Shown here: piece after piece, positions 43,439 to 50,869 of the stretch
How the letters are laid out: the number at the start of each line of letters is the position of its first letter
Position numbering within the stretch: the stretch's first letter is position 1
Assembly (NCBI RefSeq): GCF_013823385.1
Contig: NZ_PNMA01000003.1
Coordinates: forward strand, 62,001 to 126,000
Direction of reading: 5' to 3'
DNA: 64,000 nucleotides
Source of the DNA: Hyphomonas sp.
GTDB lineage: Bacteria > Pseudomonadota > Alphaproteobacteria > Caulobacterales > Hyphomonadaceae
Translations under genes and position numbers: made by a program
The notes under the pieces: generated by a model
What the model was told of the DNA's origin: nothing
Database searches by the model: none
Seen by the model: the letters and a program-made list of their open reading frames with translations, nothing else

Positions 43439-44791
43439 ATGATCCGCTCACTGCTCATCTCCGCGTCCGCGCTCACCCTTGCCGGCTGCGCCAGCCTGAG
43501 CGCCGTCCAGCGGGAAACCACCCCCGATACGGGCCTCACCATGCCCGGCGGCTATGACTACGCCTCCGAAGTCGCCGCCCTCACCGCGCCGGAACAGGCC
43601 TGGTGGGCCGGCTTCAGCTCCGCCGATCTCGACGCCCTGATCGCCGAGGCGCTCGCCGCCAACAATTCGCTCGCCCAGGGCCTCGCCAATGTCGACGCCT
43701 CCCGCGCCGCGCTGAAAACCGCCAATGCCGCCTTCCTCCCGCAGGCCAGCGGCAGCCTTTCCTCCAGCAGCAACACCCAGTCCGGCCTCGATGATGTCGA
43801 CGCCAGCGCCCGCCTCTCGGCCAGCTATCAGCTCGATCTCTTCGGCGCCAATGCCGCCAGCCGCAATGCCGCCCTCGCCAATCTCGACGCCGCCGTCTTC
43901 GCCCAGCGCGCGCTGGAGCTGACGGTCCAGTCGGATGTCGCCGCAGGCTGGTTCAACCTCCTGGCCGCCCGTGAACAGCTCGCCGTTGCCCGGCGCAACC
44001 TTGAAATCTCCGAACGCGTCTTCGAGATTGTCCGGGTACGGTATGAGGCAGGCACGATCTCCGGCTTCGATGTGTCCAGCCAGTCGGCCCAGCTCGCCAA
44101 TGCCCGCGCGCGCATCCCGCAGCTGGAATCCCAGATCACCAGCCAGGAAACCGCCCTCGCCATCCTCCTCGGCCGCGTCCCGCAGGGATACGCCGCGCCG
44201 CAGGCCGATGTGCTGGCCATTGCTCTGCCCACGGCCGATCCCGGCCTGCCATCAGACCTGTTGCTGCGCCGGCCGGACCTGATGCAGTCCGAAGCCAGCC
44301 TGCGCGCCGCCAATGCCAATATTGACGCTGCCCGCGCCGCCTTCTTCCCCAGCGTCGATCTCGGGGCAGGGCTCTCCACCGTGCTGACCGGGGGCACCGA
44401 TCTCATCGGCTCGCTGTCGGCCTCGGTCGCGCAGACGATCTTCTCCGGCGGCCGCCTCGACGCCCAGCTTGAAAGCGCCCAGGCTCGCCGCGAAGGGCAA
44501 CTGGCAGCCTATCGCCAATCGATCCTCAGCGCCCTGCGGGACGTTGATGTCAGCCTGAAAGCCATCGACGCCAACGCCGCGCGGGAGGAGCAGCTGCTCA
44601 TCGCCCGGGATGCGGCCCAGGACGCATTGCGCGCCGCCGAAATCCGCTACCAGGCCGGCACGGGAGACCTCACAAGCCTTCTCACTGCCCAGCAAAACTA
44701 TTTCGACGCCGCCAACAGCTATGTCCTCGGCCGGCTCGACCGGCTGACAGCGGCGATCAACCTCTATGTGGCGGTGGGCGGCGGCTACTGA
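43439..44791 (+). CDS. TolC/NodT-family outer-membrane efflux lipoprotein
   Basis: 450-residue outer-membrane factor. The lipobox LAGC gives a Cys near residue 17. The two repeated alpha-helical segments (for example ALIAEALAANNSLAQGLANVDASRAAL, in part, near 75-100) are typical of the NodT/OprM group. It starts 5 nt after macB and completes a tripartite efflux pump. An adjacent CCGGCC/GGCCGG hairpin follows at about 44806-44821, without a T-run. Confidence 0.92.
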   Translation: MIRSLLISASALTLAGCASLSAVQRETTPDTGLTMPGGYDYASEVAALTAPEQAWWAGFSSADLDALIAEALAANNSLAQGLANVDASRAALKTANAAFLPQASGSLSSSSNTQSGLDDVDASARLSASYQLDLFGANAASRNAALANLDAAVFAQRALELTVQSDVAAGWFNLLAAREQLAVARRNLEISERVFEIVRVRYEAGTISGFDVSSQSAQLANARARIPQLESQITSQETALAILLGRVPQGYAAPQADVLAIALPTADPGLPSDLLLRRPDLMQSEASLRAANANIDAARAAFFPSVDLGAGLSTVLTGGTDLIGSLSASVAQTIFSGGRLDAQLESAQARREGQLAAYRQSILSALRDVDVSLKAIDANAAREEQLLIARDAAQDALRAAEIRYQAGTGDLTSLLTAQQNYFDAANSYVLGRLDRLTAAINLYVAVGGGY

Positions 44792-44896
44792 CCTGCCAGC
44801 TCCGGCCAAGTGGCCGGGGCGAGAGGCGCGCCCTGACGGGGCAGGGGAAGCCGCCCAAATTCCCTGCAACACCCTGCACAAATGCAATTTTACACA

Positions 44897-44917
44897 TGAG
44901 AATGACTTGCAATTGCG
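44897..44917 (+). promoter_or_regulatory. Fur-like box upstream of the PepSY operon
   Basis: TGAGAATGACTTGCAATTGCG matches, with one or two differences, the minus-strand site at 28541-28561 next to piuC. It lies about 54 bp upstream of the PepSY gene start. Two separate iron-related operons sharing this motif supports a Fur-type operator. Confidence 0.65.
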
Positions 44918-44970
44918 AATAAACTCGGGCACTGCCTCTAATACGTCACCACGGGTTCGGGCTTTCCGCA

Positions 44971-45657
44971 TTGAAACAGATTTTCGCCGCCGCACGCTCT
45001 TCCCCCACCTGGAGCAAGTCGCCCCTCCGCCATCTGGAGAAGTGGCGGACCTATGCGTTCTGGAAGCGGCAAGCGCGCACCTGGCACTGGATGTCGGGCG
45101 CCATCTGCCTCATCGGCATGCTGCTGTTTGCGCTCACCGGCATCACCCTCAACCATGCCCACCAGATCCCCGCCAAGCCGAAGGTGACAGAGCTGGAAAT
45201 GGTGCTCTCCGAAACAGCCCTCGCGGCGCTTTCGCCTGAAATCGAGATTGCCGGCGGGGCCCCCGTGCCGCCCGAAGCGGCCGGAGAAATCCGCCGCCAG
45301 CTCGGCGCCGATCTCTCCGGCAAGAAGGGCGAATGGACCGATATCGATGTCTATGTCAGCCTCCCGCGTCCCGGCGGCGACGCCTGGCTCAGCATCGACC
45401 GGGAAACCGGCGACGTGCTCTACGAGGTCACTTCGCGCGGCCCGATTTCCTATCTGAACGACCTCCACAAGGGGCGCAGCGCCGGGGCCATCTGGTCGCT
45501 GTTCCTCGATGTGTTTGCGGTTGCCTGCATCGTCTTCTGCATGACCGGCCTCTGGCTCCTCCAGATCCATTCCCAGCGGCGCGGGTCCACCTGGCCGCTC
45601 GTTCTGGGCGGGCTCGCCATTCCTGTCGTCATCCTTCTTTTCTTCCTACACATATGA
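44971..45657 (+). CDS. PepSY-associated transmembrane protein
   Basis: 228-residue inner-membrane protein of the PepSY/PepSY_TM type. Helices are visible near residues 42-60 (SGAICLIGMLLFALTGITL) and in the C-terminal part (DVFAVACIVFCMTGLWLLQIH and LVLGGLAIPVVILLFFL, each given in part), with a periplasmic PepSY-like domain between. His residues in WHWMSG, LNHAHQ and LHKGRS could ligate heme or metal, as in related ferric reductases. It starts with TTG. It heads a four-gene cluster with DUF2271, DUF4198 and ApbE that has been linked to extracytosolic flavin-based redox and iron uptake. Confidence 0.8.
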   Translation: MKQIFAAARSSPTWSKSPLRHLEKWRTYAFWKRQARTWHWMSGAICLIGMLLFALTGITLNHAHQIPAKPKVTELEMVLSETALAALSPEIEIAGGAPVPPEAAGEIRRQLGADLSGKKGEWTDIDVYVSLPRPGGDAWLSIDRETGDVLYEVTSRGPISYLNDLHKGRSAGAIWSLFLDVFAVACIVFCMTGLWLLQIHSQRRGSTWPLVLGGLAIPVVILLFFLHI

Positions 45658-45667
45658 GGTGCTCTGT

Positions 45668-46183
45668 ATGCGTGCAGTTCTGACAATTGCCGGTCTTTCC
45701 CTGCTCACGGGGCAGGCGATGGCGGAGGATGTGTCGATCGAAGTCGCCATTCCCCGCCTCGATGTGGCCGAATATCACCGCCCCTATGTCGCCATCTGGA
45801 TTGCCAATCCGGATCACTCGGTCGTCTCCAATATCGCGGTCTGGTATCAGCAGGGCGAAACCGGCGAGGGCAAGGGCGAAACCTGGCTGAAGGACATCCG
45901 CCAGTGGTGGCGCCGCACAGGCCGCGAGCTCTCCATGCCCGTGGACGGCGTGTCCGGCCCCACCAAGGCGCCAGGCACTCACGAAATCGTTCTGCCAACG
46001 GATAAAGGTCCCTTCGGAAACCTGAAACCCGGCAGCTACCAGCTTGTCGTCGAAGCCGCGCGCGAAGTTGGCGGCCGCGAACTCGTCAGCGTGCCGTTCA
46101 CCTGGCCGCTGAAGGGCGCCGCTGAGACTGCCACCGGAGAACGCGAACTCGGTAAAGTCACCCTCCGCCTTGCGAGCAAATAG
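45668..46183 (+). CDS. DUF2271 protein with a flavinylation motif
   Basis: 171-residue exported protein. Signal peptide MRAVLTIAGLSLLTGQAMA ends near residue 19. The segment DGVSGPT (residues 93-99) fits the DxxSGxT motif to which ApbE attaches FMN covalently on the Thr. An ApbE gene lies two genes downstream. It probably carries electrons in the periplasm, between the PepSY membrane protein and a ferric or siderophore substrate. The ATG at 45668 has GAGGTG upstream; an in-frame GTG at 45659 is less likely. Confidence 0.82.
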   Translation: MRAVLTIAGLSLLTGQAMAEDVSIEVAIPRLDVAEYHRPYVAIWIANPDHSVVSNIAVWYQQGETGEGKGETWLKDIRQWWRRTGRELSMPVDGVSGPTKAPGTHEIVLPTDKGPFGNLKPGSYQLVVEAAREVGGRELVSVPFTWPLKGAAETATGERELGKVTLRLASK

Positions 46184-46219
46184 CGCCCAGCCGGGCGACA
46201 CCATCACGGGAGTCACGAA

Positions 46220-47035
46220 ATGAAAACGACCTTTCTCAAAGCCTGCGCCGTCGCCGCTCTGGCGCTCACCATCGCCGGTTCGGCCAGCGCCCACCGCGCC
46301 TGGATGTTGCCGTCCTCCTTCACCCTCTCGGGTGAAAACCAGTGGGTGACGGTCGACGGCGCCATCTCCAACAACCTCTTCTATCCCAACCACCACGCCA
46401 TGAACCTCGATACGGTCACCGTGTTCGGCCCCGATGGCAAACCGGTGGAAGCGCAGAACAAGGCTTCGGGCAAATACCGCTCGGTCTTCGATATCGCGCT
46501 GGAGAAGGAAGGCACCTACCGCATCTCCTCCGGCGGCGCGGGCTATATGGCCAGCTGGGAAGAAGGCGGCGAGCGCAAGCGCTGGCGCGGCACGGCAGAG
46601 ACGCTGAAATCGGAAGGCATCGAAGGCAAGCCCGGTGTCCAGCTGTCCGGCAATGTGCGCCGTATCGAAACCTTCGTCACCCTCGGCTCGCCCACAACCA
46701 CGGTCTTCGCCACCGAGGGCACAGGTCTTGAGCTGAAACCGGTCACCCATCCCAACGATGTGTTTGCCGGCGAGGAAGTCTCCTTCCAGCTGCTCCTCGA
46801 TGGCAAGCCCGCCCAGGGCGTCGAGGTAGACATCATTCGTGGCAGCGACCGCTACCGCGATTCCGAAGATGGCCTGAAGCTCACTACGGACGCCGCCGGC
46901 ACGATCAAATTCACCCCGGAAGAAGCGGGCGCCTACTGGCTAAGCGCAGACAGTGAAGGCAAGGGCCTGCTGAACGGCAAGGAAATCCCGGTCCGCGCCA
47001 GCTATGTCTTCACCTTCGAGGCCCTGCCTCTTTGA
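46220..47035 (+). CDS. DUF4198 periplasmic protein
   Basis: 271-residue exported protein. A signal peptide ends near AHRAW (SASA/HR), giving a mature N-terminus that starts with His, a feature of this family that may bind metal. The DUF4198 domain has LPSSFTLSGENQWVTVDGAISN (near 31-52, in part) and an Ig-like C-terminal half, with a YHRD-like acidic end. DUF4198 proteins are found in nickel/cobalt and iron-related operons. Here it sits between DUF2271 and ApbE, overlapping the latter's start by 4 nt. Confidence 0.82.
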   Translation: MKTTFLKACAVAALALTIAGSASAHRAWMLPSSFTLSGENQWVTVDGAISNNLFYPNHHAMNLDTVTVFGPDGKPVEAQNKASGKYRSVFDIALEKEGTYRISSGGAGYMASWEEGGERKRWRGTAETLKSEGIEGKPGVQLSGNVRRIETFVTLGSPTTTVFATEGTGLELKPVTHPNDVFAGEEVSFQLLLDGKPAQGVEVDIIRGSDRYRDSEDGLKLTTDAAGTIKFTPEEAGAYWLSADSEGKGLLNGKEIPVRASYVFTFEALPL

Positions 47036-48006
47036 GCGAAGTCCGCCTTCTCATTCCAGACGATTTCGGCCGCGGCGATATCACGCCGCGGCCGGATGCC
47101 TTTATGGGCCTGCGCCTTCAGGGCCAGACCATGGGCACAAGCTGGTCGGCGAGCTGGTGCGCTGCGCCGGGCCTGCGGGAAGAAACGGTGCTGCAGGCGC
47201 TCGAAGCGGGCTTTGCCCGCATGATTGCCTCGATGAGCCCGTGGGAGGCCTCCTCGCTGATCTCGCGCTATAACCGGCTACCCCCCGGCGAGAGCCTCGC
47301 CATCGACGCTCCGTTTGCGGAAGTCATGGCCCTTGCACTGGAAGTCGCGCGGGCAAGCGGCGGCGCGCTTGATCCCTGCCTCGGCGGCGAAGTCATGCGC
47401 CGGGGCTTTGGCCCCGCAGGCATCGGCGCCGGGGAAGAGGGCAGGGCGCATGGCCCCGCCATCTGGGAACAGCTCCTGCCCGAACCTGCCTGCCTCTACC
47501 AGCCGGGCGGCGTGACCCTCGATCTCAACGCCGTCGCAAAGGGCTACGCGGTGGACCAGATGGCCGCCACGCTGGAGCGCTTCGGCGTCACCCAATACCT
47601 GGTCGAGATCGGCGGCGAGTTCGCCGGGCGGGGCGTCAAGCCGGACCGGTCTCCCTGGTGGGTTGATCTGGAAAACCCGTCACCGGAAGAGGCGCCCTGG
47701 CGGCTTGCCCTGGTTGCCCATGGCGTGGCCACTTCTGGCGATTATCGTCAGCAGATTGTCCGGGATTGTCACAAACTGTCCCATATTGTCCCCGCTCTGT
47801 CCCGAACCTGCCGGTTCGGGGATCTGGCAAGTCTCTCTGTGATCCACGAAACCTGCGCCCTGGCAGACGCCTGGGCCACGGCCCTCTTCGCCATGGGGGA
47901 TGCGGAGGGGCTTGCCCTCGCAGACCGTCTCGGCCTCGCTGTCCTCGCCCAGTACCGCAACGCGCCCGCCCGTGCCTCCACCCGCCTCATTAGCTGGCAA
48001 GACTGA
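47032..48006 (+). CDS. apbE: FAD:protein FMN transferase, ApbE-like, carrying a phased repeat array
   Basis: 324-residue ApbE-family protein that would transfer FMN from FAD to the Thr of the DUF2271 protein. Family motifs include QGTMGTSW-like (here QTMGTSWSA), DLNAVAKGYAVDQ near 165-177, VEIGGE near 192, VATSGDY near 230 and the Mg2+ site ADAWATALF (Asp and Thr). The segment that normally reads SHxIDPxTG is altered to SHIVPALSRT exactly where the TGTCC array B lies (47746-47802). The catalytic metal residues remain. Start is a TTG overlapping the DUF4198 stop. No signal peptide is seen, unlike most ApbE proteins. Confidence 0.85.
   Translation: MSEVRLLIPDDFGRGDITPRPDAFMGLRLQGQTMGTSWSASWCAAPGLREETVLQALEAGFARMIASMSPWEASSLISRYNRLPPGESLAIDAPFAEVMALALEVARASGGALDPCLGGEVMRRGFGPAGIGAGEEGRAHGPAIWEQLLPEPACLYQPGGVTLDLNAVAKGYAVDQMAATLERFGVTQYLVEIGGEFAGRGVKPDRSPWWVDLENPSPEEAPWRLALVAHGVATSGDYRQQIVRDCHKLSHIVPALSRTCRFGDLASLSVIHETCALADAWATALFAMGDAEGLALADRLGLAVLAQYRNAPARASTRLISWQD
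47746..47802. repeat. Helically phased TGTCC array B, inside apbE
   Basis: TGTCC occurs at 47757, 47777, 47787 and 47798, and TGTCA at 47767; CGTCA at 47746 is in phase. Spacings are 11, 10, 10, 10, 11. Weaker units (TGCCC at 47715, TGGCC at 47726) extend the phase leftward. Intervening bases differ between units. The array covers the codons that encode the poorly conserved SHIVPALSRT stretch of ApbE. Confidence 0.85.
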
Positions 48007-48138
48007 ACGGGGAAGGAGCTTCTGGGGGCCCAACCGAGCTCTGCGCTCCGGAGGCGAGATGCCTGCGTCAAAATGGACGAAAATCCATTATCTTCACATG
48101 ATATCCGTAAGGCATTGAAAATAAATGATTTTAAAACT

Positions 48139-48157
48139 GCGAATGATAATCATTAAA
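48139..48157. promoter_or_regulatory. Fur box 1 upstream of siderophore-type receptor
   Basis: The core AATGATAATCATT (48142-48154) is a perfect palindrome around a central base and matches the classic Fur box GATAATGATAATCATTATC closely. It is about 70 bp before the TonB receptor start. Confidence 0.82.
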
Positions 48158-48189
48158 ACTTGAGTCTTCTGCCCCGCCCCTATAGGGAG

Positions 48190-48208
48190 ATTGAGACTAA
48201 TTCTCAAT
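48190..48208. promoter_or_regulatory. Fur box 2 upstream of siderophore-type receptor
   Basis: ATTGAGA (48190-48196) and TCTCAAT (48202-48208) form a perfect 7-bp inverted repeat with a 5-nt spacer, a 19-bp Fur-type site, ending 14 bp before the receptor start. Two tandem boxes suggest tight iron repression. Confidence 0.8.
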
Positions 48209-48222
48209 CGCAGAGGTCTGCC

Positions 48223-50691
48223 ATGAAAACCTATCTCGCCCGGAAAGCCGTTCTCAGCGGCGCCATCTTCGCCGCCCTCCTGTCCGGCCAGACCGTCCTT
48301 GCCCAGTCCGAAGCCCCGGCCGGGGAGGATGACGCCGGCGCCGATCGCCTGATGCGCCTGAGCGAGATCGTCGTCACCGCCGCCGGCTTCGAGCAGAAGC
48401 TCGTCGACGCCCCCGCCAGCATCAGCATCGTCACCGATGAGGAACTCAAGGAACGCCCCTACATGACCCTGATCGATGCGGTCCGTGATCTGGAAGGCGT
48501 CGATGTGGGCGAAACCTCCGACAAGACCGGCCAGCGGACCATCAGTATGCGGGGGATGGGATCGGACTACACGCTGATCCTCATCAATGGCAAACGCCAG
48601 AACAATCACGGCGACATCTACCCCAACAGCTTTGGCGGCAACCAGTTCAACCATATCCCGCCGCTGGACACGATCGAGCGGATCGAGGTCATCCGCGGCC
48701 CCGCCTCCACGCTTTACGGCTCCGACGCGCTGGGCGGTGTCATCAACATCATCACCAAGAAGACCCTCGACCGCTGGAGCGGATCAGCCACCGTCGGCCG
48801 CACCTTCCAGGAGAATGATGATTTCGGCGACGACACGACCATTGACCTCTTCGTCTCCGGCCCGCTGGTTCCGGGCAAGCTCAACTTCAGCGGACGGGGC
48901 AGTTGGTATGACCGGGAAGCCTCCAACCCCGAATATGCGCCGGTCACCGATCCGGCCGGGGTAGTGCAGACCCGCTCTCTCGGCTTCGGTGGCGGCGGCA
49001 AGACCGTGGACAACACCAATATCAGCTATGGCTTCACCCTCGACTGGCTGATCGCGGAGAACCAGACCCTCAGTTTCGACTTTGACGGCTCCAAGCAAGA
49101 CTATGACAACACCCCCACAGCCACTGCTTCAGGTGCTCTCGAATATCCGCTCGGTACTGTGGATGATTACGGCGCCATGCTCCGCATCGGCAGCACCGGC
49201 CGGATTGAGCCGCGCGCAGGCTATTCCGAAACGCAGGAGTTTACGCGCGACAGCTGGTCACTGACCCATACTGGCAGCTGGGACTTCGGAAATAGCTTTG
49301 TGTCGCTTGCCTATATCGAGACCAACAATGATGGCCGTACACTGCCGTTCAGCGTGTATGAACGCCAGGCGCTGCAGGGGCTGTGGAATGCGGCCTGCAC
49401 CAATGCCGGAGGTACGGTCAGAGCCAATGGGTTCTGCCCCACGGCTGGCACTGGCTTTGCCAATGTCAACGCCTGGAACAACCAGTCCGAGGAAGCCAAG
49501 CTCGCTTTCATGCAGGCTAATCTGACAACGGATCAATACACCGCGCTTCTTGCCAATCTGCCGCGTCCGAAGCGGACGCTGGAAAGCTCGCAATACACGC
49601 TGGATGCAAAACTCGACCTCCCTTTCCAGTATGCCGGGGAGCATATCGTTGTGGTCGGCACGCAGGTGATCCGGGGAGAGCTGACGGACGGTGTGTTCGG
49701 CCTTGAGGAGGGCCGCTCCGGCGCGGCCCAGGAGCACAACATGTATTCGCTCTTTGTCGAGGATACCTGGACCCCGATTGCGCCTTTCGCCATCACCGGC
49801 GGGGTGCGCTATGATGATCACGAGGTGTTCGGCGACCAACTCAGCCCGCGCCTCTATGGGGTCTATACGGTCTCTCCGAACCTGACGGTGAAGGGCGGTG
49901 TCAGCACCGGCTTCAAGACGCCGAAGACAACGCAGCTTTATGCCGGCGTAGTCGGCTTTGGCGCGCAGGGCACCTTGCCGATGTTCGGCAATCCGGACCT
50001 GAAGCCTGAAACCAGCACCAGCACCGAACTTGCCGTCTACTGGCAGCATTCGGCCGGGCACAATCTCAACGCGACCGTTTTCCGCAACGAGTTCGAGGAC
50101 AAGATCGCCTCCCAGCCCTGCGGCGGCAGCCTGGCGCTCAGCTGTGCCAGCACGGGCGATTATGCCGACCTTGGCTATGCCAACAGCAGCAAGACGGTGA
50201 ACATCGACAAGGTGGTGATCGAGGGCGCGGAGATCGCTGGCCGCTACATGATCCTCGACAGGCTGAGCCTTCGCGGCAACTACACCTATACCGACAGCGA
50301 GCAGAAGAGCGGCGCCAATGCCGGCCTGCCGCTGACCAATACGGCCAAGCATATGGCCAACGCCACGCTGGACTGGAGCGTCACCGACAAGTTCAGTACA
50401 CAGCTTTCCTCGGAGCTGCGCTCCAAGCGGTATCGCGGTGTCAGCAGCGTCACCGGTGAGCAGCTCTATTACAAGGATTATGTCGTCTACAATCTGGGCG
50501 CGCAATATCGTCTGAACGATACCGTGACGGTGAGTGGCCGGGTCAACAATCTGCTGGACGAGGATTTCACCTCTTACCAGTACAGCTTTACCGACAATGG
50601 CGATGGCAGCTGGGCCCTGTCGACCGAGGACGATTACAACAACAAGGACAAGGGCCGCAGCTTCTGGGTCAGCGTCAACATGAGCTTCTGA
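48223..50691 (+). CDS. Siderophore-type TonB-dependent receptor
   Basis: About 822-residue outer-membrane receptor. It has a signal peptide ending at VLAQ near residue 25, a TonB box in RLSEIVVTAAGFEQ (near 45-58), the plug with ISMRGMGSDYTLILINGKRQ near 108-127 and RIEVIRGPASTLYGSDALGG, and a 22-strand barrel ending SVNMSF. The long plug resembles FepA/CirA-type ferric-siderophore or heme receptors. Two Fur boxes upstream make iron regulation clear. The ATG at 48223 has GAGG upstream; earlier in-frame sequence contains the Fur sites and is not coding. It follows the flavinylation cluster and may deliver ferric chelates to it for reduction. Confidence 0.93.
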   Translation: MKTYLARKAVLSGAIFAALLSGQTVLAQSEAPAGEDDAGADRLMRLSEIVVTAAGFEQKLVDAPASISIVTDEELKERPYMTLIDAVRDLEGVDVGETSDKTGQRTISMRGMGSDYTLILINGKRQNNHGDIYPNSFGGNQFNHIPPLDTIERIEVIRGPASTLYGSDALGGVINIITKKTLDRWSGSATVGRTFQENDDFGDDTTIDLFVSGPLVPGKLNFSGRGSWYDREASNPEYAPVTDPAGVVQTRSLGFGGGGKTVDNTNISYGFTLDWLIAENQTLSFDFDGSKQDYDNTPTATASGALEYPLGTVDDYGAMLRIGSTGRIEPRAGYSETQEFTRDSWSLTHTGSWDFGNSFVSLAYIETNNDGRTLPFSVYERQALQGLWNAACTNAGGTVRANGFCPTAGTGFANVNAWNNQSEEAKLAFMQANLTTDQYTALLANLPRPKRTLESSQYTLDAKLDLPFQYAGEHIVVVGTQVIRGELTDGVFGLEEGRSGAAQEHNMYSLFVEDTWTPIAPFAITGGVRYDDHEVFGDQLSPRLYGVYTVSPNLTVKGGVSTGFKTPKTTQLYAGVVGFGAQGTLPMFGNPDLKPETSTSTELAVYWQHSAGHNLNATVFRNEFEDKIASQPCGGSLALSCASTGDYADLGYANSSKTVNIDKVVIEGAEIAGRYMILDRLSLRGNYTYTDSEQKSGANAGLPLTNTAKHMANATLDWSVTDKFSTQLSSELRSKRYRGVSSVTGEQLYYKDYVVYNLGAQYRLNDTVTVSGRVNNLLDEDFTSYQYSFTDNGDGSWALSTEDDYNNKDKGRSFWVSVNMSF

Positions 50692-50744
50692 GGGAAGCTG
50701 GAGCGCGCTTCTCCTTCGTCGAAAATACCCTTCCAGAATCCCCG

Positions 50745-50780
50745 GCAGGGGCCCGCATTGCGCGGGCGCCTGCTGTTTTT
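50745..50780 (+). terminator. Rho-independent terminator after siderophore-type receptor
   Basis: GCAGGGGCCCGC (50745-50756) pairs with GCGGGCGCCTGC (50762-50773) with one internal mismatch, followed by TG and five T residues (50776-50780). Confidence 0.85.
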
Positions 50781-50869
50781 CTGGGGAATTCTGCCGATCA
50801 ACTGCTATTGCAGGCGACGTTCTGCAGTCGTGTGGATGTCTGGAAAAATATTAATGATACCAAATCGCC

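Noticed and set aside
41235-43451. 738-codon open frame antisense to macB
   Set aside because: Shadow of a GC-rich gene: composition is Gly/Asp/Ala-rich without domains, and macB on the other strand has clear Walker and FtsX motifs.
50692-50869. Possible replication origin at the skew change
   Set aside because: One weak DnaA-box-like sequence (TGTGGATGT) and a short AT-rich tract only; no box cluster or usual origin neighbours.
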